From UBA10324 sp038326325 (GTDB taxonomy: Bacteria; Bacteroidota; Bacteroidia; Chitinophagales; UBA10324), in the NCBI GenBank assembly GCA_038326325.1, contig JBBQJW010000007.1, positions 1-64,000 of the forward strand: a DNA stretch of 64,000 nt, given 5' to 3'. This document shows positions 27,399-35,618 of this stretch, piece after piece. The notes beneath the pieces were generated by a model. That model did not search any database, was not told the origin of the DNA, and worked only from the letters and a program-made list of their open reading frames with translations. Both the position numbers and the translations under genes were made by a program. Numbering within the stretch: the stretch's first letter is position 1; every line of letters begins with the position of its first letter.

Positions 27399-28822
27399 GA
27401 TGGTTTCTTTTTAACAGGTTGACTTAAATACCAATCGTATTCGAACAGCAACGATTGCACAAACAAATTCGCAATAACTTTTCCGCCGCTTGCTTTGAAG
27501 TGGGTATAATCTTTATTGGCAAGCGATGGTTTTGCATCTGCCATTTTTATCATCGAACCATCGCCACCCATTGCGGTAAACAAATCCCAGAAAGAAGAAT
27601 GAGTGGTCGCAGCAGTTTCGCGCTGAGAAGAAATCAATGAGGCGAGTGTCGGCATTGTTACATACTGTCCGTCCTTCTTTATGCTTCTGTCACTGCAACC
27701 GATAATCAGTATTGGTGCATTGGTGAAAACAGTTTCGAGATACTGAACTGTTTTATTGATGCTTCGTTCGTACCAACTGTAATCATCAGTTTTCTCTGTT
27801 GCCACATTCACGCCATACTGTAACACTATTAAATCATAACCGAGTGCTTGTTGCATTTGATTAAATACCCCACTCTTCACGCCCGTTAAATGAATACCCG
27901 ACGAACCGCGCAGCGAATAATTATCTACAATAATTCCCTTGCTCGATTCAAAACTGAAACCATACACATACAAAGTATCCATCGGCACAAACCGAACTTC
28001 AATCGAATTGATTGGATTATTCTGATTGATGATTAAGCGATTGATTTTCTCGCCAGCTTTCAATTCCATTTTTTGTTCAACACCTCCATTTAGTTTATAT
28101 AAAATGTAATCGCCCGAATCAGCTCGGCTATATAATAAGGAGACATTATAAAGCGGACTCAACCCATTCAGCGTTGTTGAGTATGCACCGCTGTATTTCA
28201 CACGACTTGCTTCTTTATCAATCATTGAAGAATCTGTTACACCTCGCATTGTACGCGGAACATACACCTGACCATACGGTCCGTAAGGCACTTTGTGTTT
28301 CACCGAATCGGTGAGCGAATAAGTTTTCCAGTTCTCCGAAAAATTCCAGTTGATGGTTTGGCGGAAACCCGGAACATGAGTTGTGATAGGTACAAAACCC
28401 ACTCCCTTGCCGCCAAATTTTTTCTGCAATTCATTGCGCACATCCTGCGTGATGATGTCGCCTTCAATCAGCGAATCACCGAACCACGCAATACGCACAA
28501 TTGTTTTATCACCCTTCTCCACCTGTTGCAGTTTCTGAAAAAAATGTTTCCACTCGGTTGATGTGTCGCCTTCGTATTGTTCAATCATGAGCACACCCGC
28601 TTTTTTCGCAAGCGAATCTTTAGCAGGAGGTGCGGGGGGCGGTGTAATTTTTTTTATGACCTTCTTCACCGGCTTGGTTCGCAGGTCGCTGAAGAAGTCA
28701 ATTTTTTTTGCTGAAAAATTTCCGATTGAAAAATCAGTTTTAATAAACGACAAACACGAAACAATAACTGCTGTAAATAATATCAGTCTGAAACTCGACT
28801 GCACCGGTTTATCACTATCCAC
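27395..28822 (-). CDS. second SGNH/GDSL-fold protein of the acylation operon
   Basis: A 475-residue protein. A single hydrophobic segment near the N-terminus (LILFTAVIVSCLSFI) anchors it, followed by a Lys/Pro-rich linker (VKKVIKKITPPPAPPAK) spanning the envelope. RIAWFGDSLIEGDI is block I with the nucleophile Ser, VLQYGVNVATEK is the block III region with Gly-Val-Asn instead of Gly-Thr-Asn, and KDYTHFKASGG carries the catalytic Asp and His. It is paralogous in fold to the next gene and is the first gene of the operon with the MBOAT transferase. Confidence 0.83.
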   Translation of the reverse strand: MDSDKPVQSSFRLILFTAVIVSCLSFIKTDFSIGNFSAKKIDFFSDLRTKPVKKVIKKITPPPAPPAKDSLAKKAGVLMIEQYEGDTSTEWKHFFQKLQQVEKGDKTIVRIAWFGDSLIEGDIITQDVRNELQKKFGGKGVGFVPITTHVPGFRQTINWNFSENWKTYSLTDSVKHKVPYGPYGQVYVPRTMRGVTDSSMIDKEASRVKYSGAYSTTLNGLSPLYNVSLLYSRADSGDYILYKLNGGVEQKMELKAGEKINRLIINQNNPINSIEVRFVPMDTLYVYGFSFESSKGIIVDNYSLRGSSGIHLTGVKSGVFNQMQQALGYDLIVLQYGVNVATEKTDDYSWYERSINKTVQYLETVFTNAPILIIGCSDRSIKKDGQYVTMPTLASLISSQRETAATTHSSFWDLFTAMGGDGSMIKMADAKPSLANKDYTHFKASGGKVIANLFVQSLLFEYDWYLSQPVKKKPS

Positions 28823-28900
28823 TCTGAAAATTTGTTTGGAGCGACCAAAAATAAAAAGTCACTTACGCTAACAACTAACGGTTGTCAACAAAACAAATTG

Positions 28901-28922
28901 TATAGTCTTGAAATAAATTTTT
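28901..28922. repeat. 22-bp direct repeat, left copy
   Basis: TATAGTCTTGAAATAAATTT and two further T, matched at 21 of 22 positions by 30285-30306. The two copies flank the T9SS gene 29167-30219 in the same orientation, about 1.38 kb apart. Confidence 0.6.
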
Positions 28923-28960
28923 CCCGCCATCGGGCAGGGGATGAAATTTTTTTTGGGGTT

Positions 28961-28990
28961 CCCCAATTTATTGATTACAATAAATCGGGG
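28961..28990. repeat. 30-bp inverted repeat
   Basis: Arms of 13 bp, CCCCAATTTATTG and CAATAAATCGGGG, with one mismatch and a 4-bp loop ATTA. It lacks a T-run on either side, so it may be a mobile or dispersed palindrome and not a terminator. Confidence 0.55.
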
Positions 28991-29029
28991 CGCGCTTTCC
29001 GTTTCAATATTTTTTAATGAGCGAAGCGG

Positions 29030-29053
29030 TGTCATTCTGAGTTTATCGAAGAA
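29030..29053. repeat. TGTCATTCTGAG-type dispersed repeat, copy 1
   Basis: TGTCATTCTGAGTTTATCGA and four further bases, close to the TGTCATnCTGAGCTTGTCGAAG word found between genes in many Bacteroidota and Chlorobi genomes. A second copy, inverted, is at 38276-38299. Confidence 0.6.
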
Positions 29054-29166
29054 ACATTAAAAAATGATTTCCACTGCAATCGCTAACCAAAGCAACACTG
29101 ACATTTACTTCATAGTATTTTTTATTTTATCATCTACTTCACATTCGGTTATCTTTATCTGAGACA

Positions 29167-30219
29167 ATGAAAATCTTAATTTCAATATTTCTGTTTTTTT
29201 ATCCTGAATTAATTTCAGCTCAAATCCATTTTTATAACCCATCTTTTGAAGGAACTGCATTAGATACAGGTGATTGTGCTCCACCTTATTGGTACAAATG
29301 CGAATTGTCACCTGATATTCAGCCAATACCTTTCTGTTGCCCTTGGTATAGGTCGTGCTATGAAGGTCAGACATACGAAGGAGCGGGCTGTTATAATCAT
29401 GACAATGTTCATGAATCATTTGGTCAAAAAATTTCAATGAACCTTGTTCCTAATAAAGTTCATTCTTTTATTTGTCATTTATATTCCGTTTATAATATAA
29501 ATAATTTAGTTCTTGGTCGTATTCAAATATGGGGTGGTTTTTCAATTTGTGCTGATAATGAATTATTGTGGCAGTCAAATTATATTGATTCAACATGGGA
29601 AACAGATACAGTAACTTTTATTCCTACACAGTGCTATTCTTATCTAAGATTTGTTGCGCTATCAGGAGATTCAATTGAAGACCAGTCATACATAGGTGTA
29701 GATGCATTAAGCGAAATCACAATTGAAGGAGGTTACAATTTCTTCAACTTCCCAAACACCGATACAACAATAAACAAAGGAGCATGTGTAACACTCACAG
29801 CAACATCAGATGATACTGCCGCAACATTTTATTGGAGCACTTCGGTAGAAGATTCAGTTGCAACAGAAGATAGTATTGAAGTATGCCCGACAGGAACAAC
29901 AGTTTATATATGCACAGCCACACTTGGTTGCGGTCAGCAGTTCAGAGATACGGTAACTGTAACAGTATTAGGCGGAGGCAGTGGTAATCCTCCATTAATA
30001 ATTCCAAATTTTCTAACTTCAGAATTTTCCGTATGGCAAATACAAAACCTGCAATCAACCACAAGTGTAACAGTTTATAACACACTCGGTCAGTTGGTTT
30101 ATAAAAACTCAGCATACAACAACACGCTCAGCATAACCAAACTTGCCACCGCCACTTATTTTTATGAAATAAAATATGGCAGCAATACTTATCGGGGCAA
30201 GTTGATGGTGGTGAGGTAG
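29167..30219 (+). CDS. secreted T9SS-substrate protein of unknown function
   Basis: A 350-residue protein with a signal peptide (MKILISIFLFFYPELISA, then Gln). The first 190 residues are Cys- and aromatic-rich (IHFYNPSFEGTALDTGDCAPPYW, ending in a jelly-roll-like DALSEITIEGG) and resemble the N-terminal domain of many gliding-motility-associated proteins. An Ig-like module follows (TATSDDTAATFYWST), and the last 75 residues form a T9SS type A-like sorting domain (SVTVYNTLGQLVYKN, then YRGKLMVVR). The first half is AT-rich and unlike its neighbours, and a 22-bp direct repeat flanks the gene. Confidence 0.75.
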   Translation: MKILISIFLFFYPELISAQIHFYNPSFEGTALDTGDCAPPYWYKCELSPDIQPIPFCCPWYRSCYEGQTYEGAGCYNHDNVHESFGQKISMNLVPNKVHSFICHLYSVYNINNLVLGRIQIWGGFSICADNELLWQSNYIDSTWETDTVTFIPTQCYSYLRFVALSGDSIEDQSYIGVDALSEITIEGGYNFFNFPNTDTTINKGACVTLTATSDDTAATFYWSTSVEDSVATEDSIEVCPTGTTVYICTATLGCGQQFRDTVTVTVLGGGSGNPPLIIPNFLTSEFSVWQIQNLQSTTSVTVYNTLGQLVYKNSAYNNTLSITKLATATYFYEIKYGSNTYRGKLMVVR

Positions 30220-30244
30220 CCTCGATTCAATTCGCCTTCCGTCC

Positions 30245-30262
30245 TCACTTTTAGTTTTTCAC
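30245..30262. repeat. AGTGAAAA-family repeat, partial copy
   Basis: CACTTTTAGTTTTTCACT, the exact reverse complement of the central 18 bp of the repeat at 14149-14178. It lies just after the stop of the secreted protein gene. Confidence 0.5.
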
Positions 30263-30284
30263 TCCTTCTCAACTTTCAAAACTT

Positions 30285-30306
30285 TATAGCCTTGAAATAA
30301 ATTTTT
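30285..30306. repeat. 22-bp direct repeat, right copy
   Basis: TATAGCCTTGAAATAAATTT and two further T; one mismatch to 28901-28922. It is 105 bp before the next gene, so it could also be a shared upstream control element. Confidence 0.6.
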
Positions 30307-30410
30307 TTTGAGGGTTTAAAAACGAAATTATCACTCATTTTCAAAGCGATAAAGAATCATAATGTAACCTCCTAAGAATCTCATCGTAACGGCGTGAAAT
30401 TTATAATACC

Positions 30411-30875
30411 ATGCGCCTTAGTCTTCTCGCCTTTGTTTTGTTTTTCGGCTCTCAGCAATCTTTTTCGCAGGGAGTAAATAATCTGCCTGCTAATTCAATG
30501 AAAACCATCTTCCTGAATTTTCATTTAAAAGAAGTTTCTACAGGAAAAAATGAAGTCGCGTTAATAGATTTTGATGTGGTGTCGTACCACACCAAAGAAT
30601 TCGCTTCGATGAAACAAGAAGTTAATAATGCCATTCTGGTTTTATTAAAAAATGCTGATGGAGAAATTATTGCGCAGCAAACTGTTTCATCACCCATTAT
30701 TGAAAATCTTGAAGTGCCATCTCAGGATGGAAATATTCAGGCCGTTACAGTTGCAAAGCCCGAAGCGGATTTCAGTGTTCGGCTTCCCTTCAATCAGACT
30801 GCACGAAAAGTTGAAGTGTATCAACTTGATGCAAATAAAAAATTAACTCAACTCGCCACTTTTAACTTACAATAA
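30411..30875 (+). CDS. small secreted protein upstream of M64 peptidase
   Basis: A 154-residue protein with a signal peptide (LLAFVLFFGSQQSFSQ). The mature part alternates beta strands (TIFLNFHLKEVST, VALIDFDVVSYH, NAILVLLKNADGEII) and has no Cys or catalytic motif I recognise. It ends 9 bp before the M64 metallopeptidase and is surely co-transcribed. An accessory, inhibitor or folding role for the peptidase is an inference from position only. Confidence 0.6.
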   Translation: MRLSLLAFVLFFGSQQSFSQGVNNLPANSMKTIFLNFHLKEVSTGKNEVALIDFDVVSYHTKEFASMKQEVNNAILVLLKNADGEIIAQQTVSSPIIENLEVPSQDGNIQAVTVAKPEADFSVRLPFNQTARKVEVYQLDANKKLTQLATFNLQ

Positions 30876-30884
30876 CTTACAACT

Positions 30885-33755
30885 TTGCGCAAAACATTCT
30901 GGCTTTTCGCCCTGATGCTTCAGGGATTCTTTTTTGAGCAAACATCAGCACAAGCCGTGCTGGGTGTTGACACGCTCATTAACAACGGCAACAAGAACAA
31001 TCGTATCAATCTTGTTTTCCTCGGCGATGGCTATACTGCATCGCAGCAATCGCAATTTATATCTGATGTAAACACGATTGTAAATAAACTTTTTATCACT
31101 GCGCCCTTCAACCGTTACACTAACTTTTTTAATGTGTATGCTATTCGGGTTTCTTCGGCAGAAAGTGGCGCTGACCATCCGCATACCGCTGCTGATTGTT
31201 CATCGGCAAATCCACAAGTGCCGAATGCTTCAGTCAATACGATGCTCGGTGCAACTTTCGATTATGGAGGCATTCATCGCTTGCTTTATTGCACGAACAC
31301 AACGAACATCAACAGCATACTTCAATCGTACGCTCCTTTTTTTGATAAAGCTTTAATCGTTGTGAACTCACCTTACTACGGTGGTTCAGGTGGAACATAT
31401 CCGACTTGTTCAGTTCAGGCGAACAGCGCCGAAATTATGATTCACGAATTGGGTCATTCGTTCGCAGCACTTGGTGATGAATATGGAGGAACAAGTTGCG
31501 GCGGAGTTGAAAAACCAAACTGCACACAGGAAACAAATCCAACATTGATTAAGTGGAAGAATTGGTTCCCAAATGGAGTTACAATTCCAACTCCTCCGAA
31601 TACAAATTGTTCTTCCATCGGTTTATATCTCGGCGCAAACTACTGTAACACTACCTGGTATCGCCCGAAGTGTAACTGTAAAATGAATCAACTCAATAAT
31701 CTATTCTGCGAAGTGTGTTCGCAGGAATTCATTTACAGCATTAACAATACAATCAATTTGATTGACTCATATTCTCCTACAACTTCTTCTCTCTCTTTAA
31801 CAAACGGACAATCACAAACTTTTAACACAACTGTTTTAACTCCGACACCAAATTCATTATTCATTACCTGGAAAATGGATAACGCGATTGCAGGAGTAAA
31901 TACAACTTCATACACTGTCAATGGAATAAATCTCTCAACAGGAACACACACTTTAGTTTTGAGTGTAACAGATTCAACGGCTCTTTCAAAAAAGCAAATG
32001 CCATTGTACAATGTATTATGGACAATTACTAAATCAGGAACTACTGTTACACTCTCTCCTTTTAATCCTGTCTGCGCAAATGCTTCTGAATTTACCTTGA
32101 CTGGCGGAAGCCCCACTGGCGGAACTTACACAGGACCGGGAGTATTGAATGGAAATTTCAGCGCATCATTAGCCGGAGTTGGAATTCATACTATCACTTA
32201 TACATACAGCGGTTCATCAGCCACGCAACCATTAACAGTGAATGCACTTCCTGCTGTAACAGTTTCAGCAAGTGCAACAATCTGTTCGGGTTCATCAACA
32301 AATCTTGTAGCCACTGGAGCAACAACTTACACATGGTCGCCTTCAATAGGATTGAGTGCGACTGTTGGTGCAAGTGTGATGGCTTCTCCTTCTGTTAATC
32401 AGGCATACACTGTAGTCGGAAACACAAGCGGATGCACAAGCAGTCAAACAGTTTTTGTATTTGTAAATCCGATTCCGACTGTAACAGTGAGCGGAGCAAC
32501 TTCAATTTGCAAAGGAAATAATACAGTTTTAATAGCAAATGGCGCGGCAACTTATTCGTGGTCGCCATCTACCAGTTTAAATTCTTCAACAGGCTCAAGT
32601 GTAACAGCATCACCGACACTTACAACTACTTATTCAATTATCGGAAGCAATAACGGATGCACAGCAACCGCAACAAAAGTTTTAACTGTAAATGTGAAAC
32701 CGGTTATTGCTGCGACATCAACCCCTACAACCTGCCCTGCGTCAAGTGATGGAATAGCTGATATTACAATCACTCCTTCCGGTCAAACACTTTTTTATAG
32801 TTGGTCGAACGGAGTTACAACTCAGGATTTACAAAATACAGTTGCAGGAAGTTATTCAGTTGCAGTTTCAAATTCACTCGGATGTTCAGCATTGAAAAGT
32901 GTTACAGTAACTGCTCCACCTTGTGAAGGTGTTTCAGGAGTTTCAATCACCAATATCAATTCATCATCAGCAACTGTTAACTGGAATCTGAATTCGTGTG
33001 CTGCATTTGTGAAGCTGAGAAGAAAGGCAACAACAGAATCTATCTGGAAATATGCAGAGGTAGATGGAGCGATGTTTTCAAAAATATACAGCAATCTTCA
33101 GGCAGGAAAAACATACGAAGTACAGGTAATGAGTTACTGTAACAGTGCCAGAACCGATTCGTCAGGTTATTCTTCATCGTATTATTTCACAACAGCTTCT
33201 TCATGTCTTACACCAACAGGATTGACAGCAATGAATGTGGCCGGAACTTCTGCAACTCTTAAATGGAATACAGGTAGCGTTTACAATTACAAATTGCGCT
33301 ATAGAATTTCAGGCGGAACATGGCATCTCATCACTCTTCTGGCCGGAACTACTCAGTACACTTTAAATAATCTTCTTCCGAATACAGCTTATCAGTGGGT
33401 TTTAAAATCTGTGTGTGATTCTGGGGGTTCAGATTTTTCTTCATTCACTGCCACACAGAATTTCACAACACTTTCAGGCGCAAAATTTGAAGAGAACAAC
33501 AACATCATTTCTTCTTCATGGACTGTTTATCCGAACCCGACAAGTGATAAAATAAATATCAGCACCAATTTTTCTTCCGAAGGAAAATCAATTTTGATTT
33601 TGAATGATATGCTCGGAAATGAATTGTTGAGAAAAGAAATTTCAGCGAATGAAATGAATACTGAAATTGATTTGACGAATTATTCCGCCGGAACTTACAT
33701 ATTGCGCATCGCATCCTCGGACAGAAACAACATTCATAAAATCGTTAAGCAATAA
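30885..33755 (+). CDS. M64-family (IgA peptidase-like) metallopeptidase with Ig, FN3 and T9SS sorting domains
   Basis: A 956-residue secreted zinc peptidase. It starts with TTG at 30885, followed by a signal peptide (FWLFALMLQGFFFEQTSAQ). Residues about 25-290 are the M64 catalytic domain: INLVFLGDGYTASQ, then the zinc motif HELGHSF (187-193) followed by LGDEYGG. Ig-like and SprB-like modules follow (about 300-690, ATYSWSPSTS, TQDLQNTVAGSYSV), two fibronectin III domains (about 695-870), and a type A sorting domain (SSWTVYPNPTSDKINI to HKIVKQ). The substrate is unknown; surface-protein or mucin degradation is possible. Confidence 0.9.
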   Translation: MRKTFWLFALMLQGFFFEQTSAQAVLGVDTLINNGNKNNRINLVFLGDGYTASQQSQFISDVNTIVNKLFITAPFNRYTNFFNVYAIRVSSAESGADHPHTAADCSSANPQVPNASVNTMLGATFDYGGIHRLLYCTNTTNINSILQSYAPFFDKALIVVNSPYYGGSGGTYPTCSVQANSAEIMIHELGHSFAALGDEYGGTSCGGVEKPNCTQETNPTLIKWKNWFPNGVTIPTPPNTNCSSIGLYLGANYCNTTWYRPKCNCKMNQLNNLFCEVCSQEFIYSINNTINLIDSYSPTTSSLSLTNGQSQTFNTTVLTPTPNSLFITWKMDNAIAGVNTTSYTVNGINLSTGTHTLVLSVTDSTALSKKQMPLYNVLWTITKSGTTVTLSPFNPVCANASEFTLTGGSPTGGTYTGPGVLNGNFSASLAGVGIHTITYTYSGSSATQPLTVNALPAVTVSASATICSGSSTNLVATGATTYTWSPSIGLSATVGASVMASPSVNQAYTVVGNTSGCTSSQTVFVFVNPIPTVTVSGATSICKGNNTVLIANGAATYSWSPSTSLNSSTGSSVTASPTLTTTYSIIGSNNGCTATATKVLTVNVKPVIAATSTPTTCPASSDGIADITITPSGQTLFYSWSNGVTTQDLQNTVAGSYSVAVSNSLGCSALKSVTVTAPPCEGVSGVSITNINSSSATVNWNLNSCAAFVKLRRKATTESIWKYAEVDGAMFSKIYSNLQAGKTYEVQVMSYCNSARTDSSGYSSSYYFTTASSCLTPTGLTAMNVAGTSATLKWNTGSVYNYKLRYRISGGTWHLITLLAGTTQYTLNNLLPNTAYQWVLKSVCDSGGSDFSSFTATQNFTTLSGAKFEENNNIISSSWTVYPNPTSDKINISTNFSSEGKSILILNDMLGNELLRKEISANEMNTEIDLTNYSAGTYILRIASSDRNNIHKIVKQ

Positions 33756-33757
33756 AA

Positions 33758-34405
33758 TTATTTCATCGCGATAGGATTGAAGTTGTATCCTTCATCCTTC
33801 AGATAATTCAGCACGCGCGGCAATGCATATTTTAATCGCGGCTCGGCTTTCACGCTATCGTGAAACACGATGATTGAACCTGGCTCGGTGTTATTCAAAA
33901 CATTTTTCACTACTTTTTGTTTCGGCAATTCCATATCGAAATCTCCACTCAACACATCCCACATAATTATTTTATAACGATTGCCCAAGCGACGGGTTTG
34001 CGCGCGGGTGATACGACCATAAGGCGGACGAAATAAATTACTCGGAACCGCTTCACCACACTTCAACGCACTCTTGGTGTAAGAAGGCAAAGTTGTTCTC
34101 CATCCATTCAAATGCGAAAAGGTGTGATTGCCGATAGAGTGCCCTTCCAATAAAATTCTTTTCACCAGATCAGGATTATTCACAGCATTTTTTCCCACCA
34201 TAAAAAAAGTGGCTTTTGCTTCAAACTTTTGCAAAGTATCCAGCACCCATTCGGTTATTCCGGGAGTAGGGCCATCATCAAAAGTGAGGAACACAGATTT
34301 ATCTGGAACAGGAATGCTCCATACCTGTTGCGGAAATATGCTTTTTAGGAGAGTTGGGGTCTTTATAAAGTACACTTTCTGTATTTCAAGAGCATAGACA
34401 ACCAA
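33758..34405 (-). CDS. polysaccharide deacetylase (NodB-fold)
   Basis: A 215-residue carbohydrate esterase family 4 protein. VFLTFDDGPTPGIT carries the catalytic base and a metal Asp, HSIGNHTFSHLN the two metal His, and LFRPPYGRIT the Arg/Pro/Tyr motif. It removes N-acetyl groups from peptidoglycan or chitin-like polymers. No signal peptide is evident at this start; the region before TFDDGP contains a short hydrophobic stretch only. It converges on the M64 gene, 2 bp away, and lies downstream of the 3-HAO gene on the same strand. Confidence 0.9.
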   Translation of the reverse strand: MVVYALEIQKVYFIKTPTLLKSIFPQQVWSIPVPDKSVFLTFDDGPTPGITEWVLDTLQKFEAKATFFMVGKNAVNNPDLVKRILLEGHSIGNHTFSHLNGWRTTLPSYTKSALKCGEAVPSNLFRPPYGRITRAQTRRLGNRYKIIMWDVLSGDFDMELPKQKVVKNVLNNTEPGSIIVFHDSVKAEPRLKYALPRVLNYLKDEGYNFNPIAMK

Positions 34406-34459
34406 ATAACCAGGTTCGTTGCATGACCTTAGAAATTATTTTCAGAATCGAAATTTCAA

Positions 34460-34981
34460 TTACACCAACTTCTTCGGCGGCTCCATTACATGTCCACAAT
34501 TTTTACAGGTGCGTAAATCAACACTGCCATAAAATTTATCGAACACTCCACCGAAATCTTTTTCAATATCCTTTAGTTCAAAATATTCTTCGTAGAGTTT
34601 GTTGTTGCAGTTTTCGCAAAACCAATTGAGTCCGTCTTTTTCATGATTGTGTTTTTTATGTTCAATCACTAAGCCAATCGTGTTGGGCCCTCGGCGAGGT
34701 TGGTGCGGAGTAAGTGGCGGAAGCATAAAAATTTCTCCTTCGTTAATCGGAATGTCAACCGCTTTACCATCTTCCTGAATTCCGACAACAATGTTTCCTT
34801 CGAGCTGATAATAAAATTCTTCGCCTTCGTTGAAATGATAATCCTTGCGCGAGTTCGGCCCGCCAACAACCATTATAATGAAGTCAGCATCTTTATAAAC
34901 CACTTTATTTCCTACAGGAGGCTTCAAAAGATGGCGGTTATCGTCAATCCACTTTTTAAAATTGAAAGCGCGTTGAATCAT
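34460..34981 (-). CDS. nbaC: 3-hydroxyanthranilate 3,4-dioxygenase
   Basis: A 173-residue cupin enzyme that opens the ring of 3-hydroxyanthranilate to give the substrate of ACMSD. The iron site is the cupin motif: RKDYHFNEGEEFYYQLEG supplies His and Glu, and LPPLTPHQPRR the second His. The conserved substrate Arg pair is present (PNSRKDYH, HQPRRGP). The C-terminal rubredoxin-like CENCNNKL and CKNCGHVM pairs are the second, non-catalytic metal site found in bacterial enzymes. It is divergent from the rest of the pathway genes at 35.6-38.3 kb; a toxin-antitoxin pair lies between. Confidence 0.95.
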   Translation of the reverse strand: MIQRAFNFKKWIDDNRHLLKPPVGNKVVYKDADFIIMVVGGPNSRKDYHFNEGEEFYYQLEGNIVVGIQEDGKAVDIPINEGEIFMLPPLTPHQPRRGPNTIGLVIEHKKHNHEKDGLNWFCENCNNKLYEEYFELKDIEKDFGGVFDKFYGSVDLRTCKNCGHVMEPPKKLV

Positions 34982-35079
34982 GAGAAAAAATTTTGTGAAA
35001 GTTAAAACAAAATTTTATGCGGGATATTTAATGTAGTAATACTTGTAAATTTGTCGTGAGAAATAAAACGCAATTTAAA

Positions 35080-35280
35080 ATGAAAGCATCAGGCGCACAA
35101 TTCATTACTGACAGCGACGGGAAAAAGCACGCTGTAATTCTTTCAATGAAAGAGTATAAAAAAATTGTTGAAGAACTGGAAGAACTCGAGGATATAAAAA
35201 TGTATGACGAGGTAAAAAGTAAAAACGAAAAGAGCATTCCGTTTTCAGAATATTTAAAGAAGCGGAATAAAAGGAAATAA
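35080..35280 (+). CDS. RelB/Phd-like antitoxin
   Basis: A 66-residue protein. It begins KASGAQFITDSDGKKHAVILSMKEYKKI, a short beta-alpha DNA-binding region as in Phd/YefM antitoxins, and ends in a charged helical tail that would wrap the toxin. I chose the ATG at 35080; an upstream GTG at 35056 would add eight residues. The stop overlaps the toxin start by one base (TAATG), typical of type II modules. Confidence 0.8.
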   Translation: MKASGAQFITDSDGKKHAVILSMKEYKKIVEELEELEDIKMYDEVKSKNEKSIPFSEYLKKRNKRK

Positions 35281-35537
35281 TGGCTCTGTATCAGATTTTA
35301 ATTTCCCAAACAGCTCAAAGGCAACTTGATAATTTACCTGATAAAATTGCTGATCTTTTAATTCAAGTAATTAGTGGATTGGAAAAAAATCCAAGACCTC
35401 ACGGGTGCAAAAAATTAAAAGGCAGAAATGGTTATCGGATTCGCAAAGGTGATTACAGAATTATCTATGATATTGCCGACAAGATTTTATTAGTGGAAAT
35501 AATTGCTGTTGGAAACAGAAAGGATATTTATGATTGA
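35280..35537 (+). CDS. RelE/ParE family toxin
   Basis: An 85-residue toxin. YQILISQTAQRQLDNLP, the KKLKGRNGYRIRKGDYRIIYDI core and the final IIAVGNRKDIYD match RelE, with basic residues in the active-site region (RIRKGDYRII). It would be an mRNA interferase acting on ribosome-bound message. It forms a module with the preceding antitoxin, inserted between the divergent kynurenine-pathway genes. Confidence 0.88.
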   Translation: MALYQILISQTAQRQLDNLPDKIADLLIQVISGLEKNPRPHGCKKLKGRNGYRIRKGDYRIIYDIADKILLVEIIAVGNRKDIYD

Positions 35538-35618
35538 GATTTTTAAAATTGAAGCAAATATTAGCATTGATTGTTTCTTCAAAAATTCTATTAAACTTCG
35601 CATCAACAAATTTTGATT

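Larger units (their letters stand above)
28823..29166. other. gene-free, repeat-rich gap
   Basis: A 344-bp stretch between two divergent transcription units with no credible gene. It holds a 22-bp element (28901-28922) repeated at 30285-30306, a long inverted repeat (28961-28990) and a copy of the TGTCATTCTGAG-type dispersed repeat (29030-29053). The short frames inside it read through these repeats and look spurious. Confidence 0.7.

Noticed and set aside
28832..29017. A 61-residue frame in the repeat-rich gap
   Set aside because: It runs through a palindrome and repeats, and has no conserved pattern.
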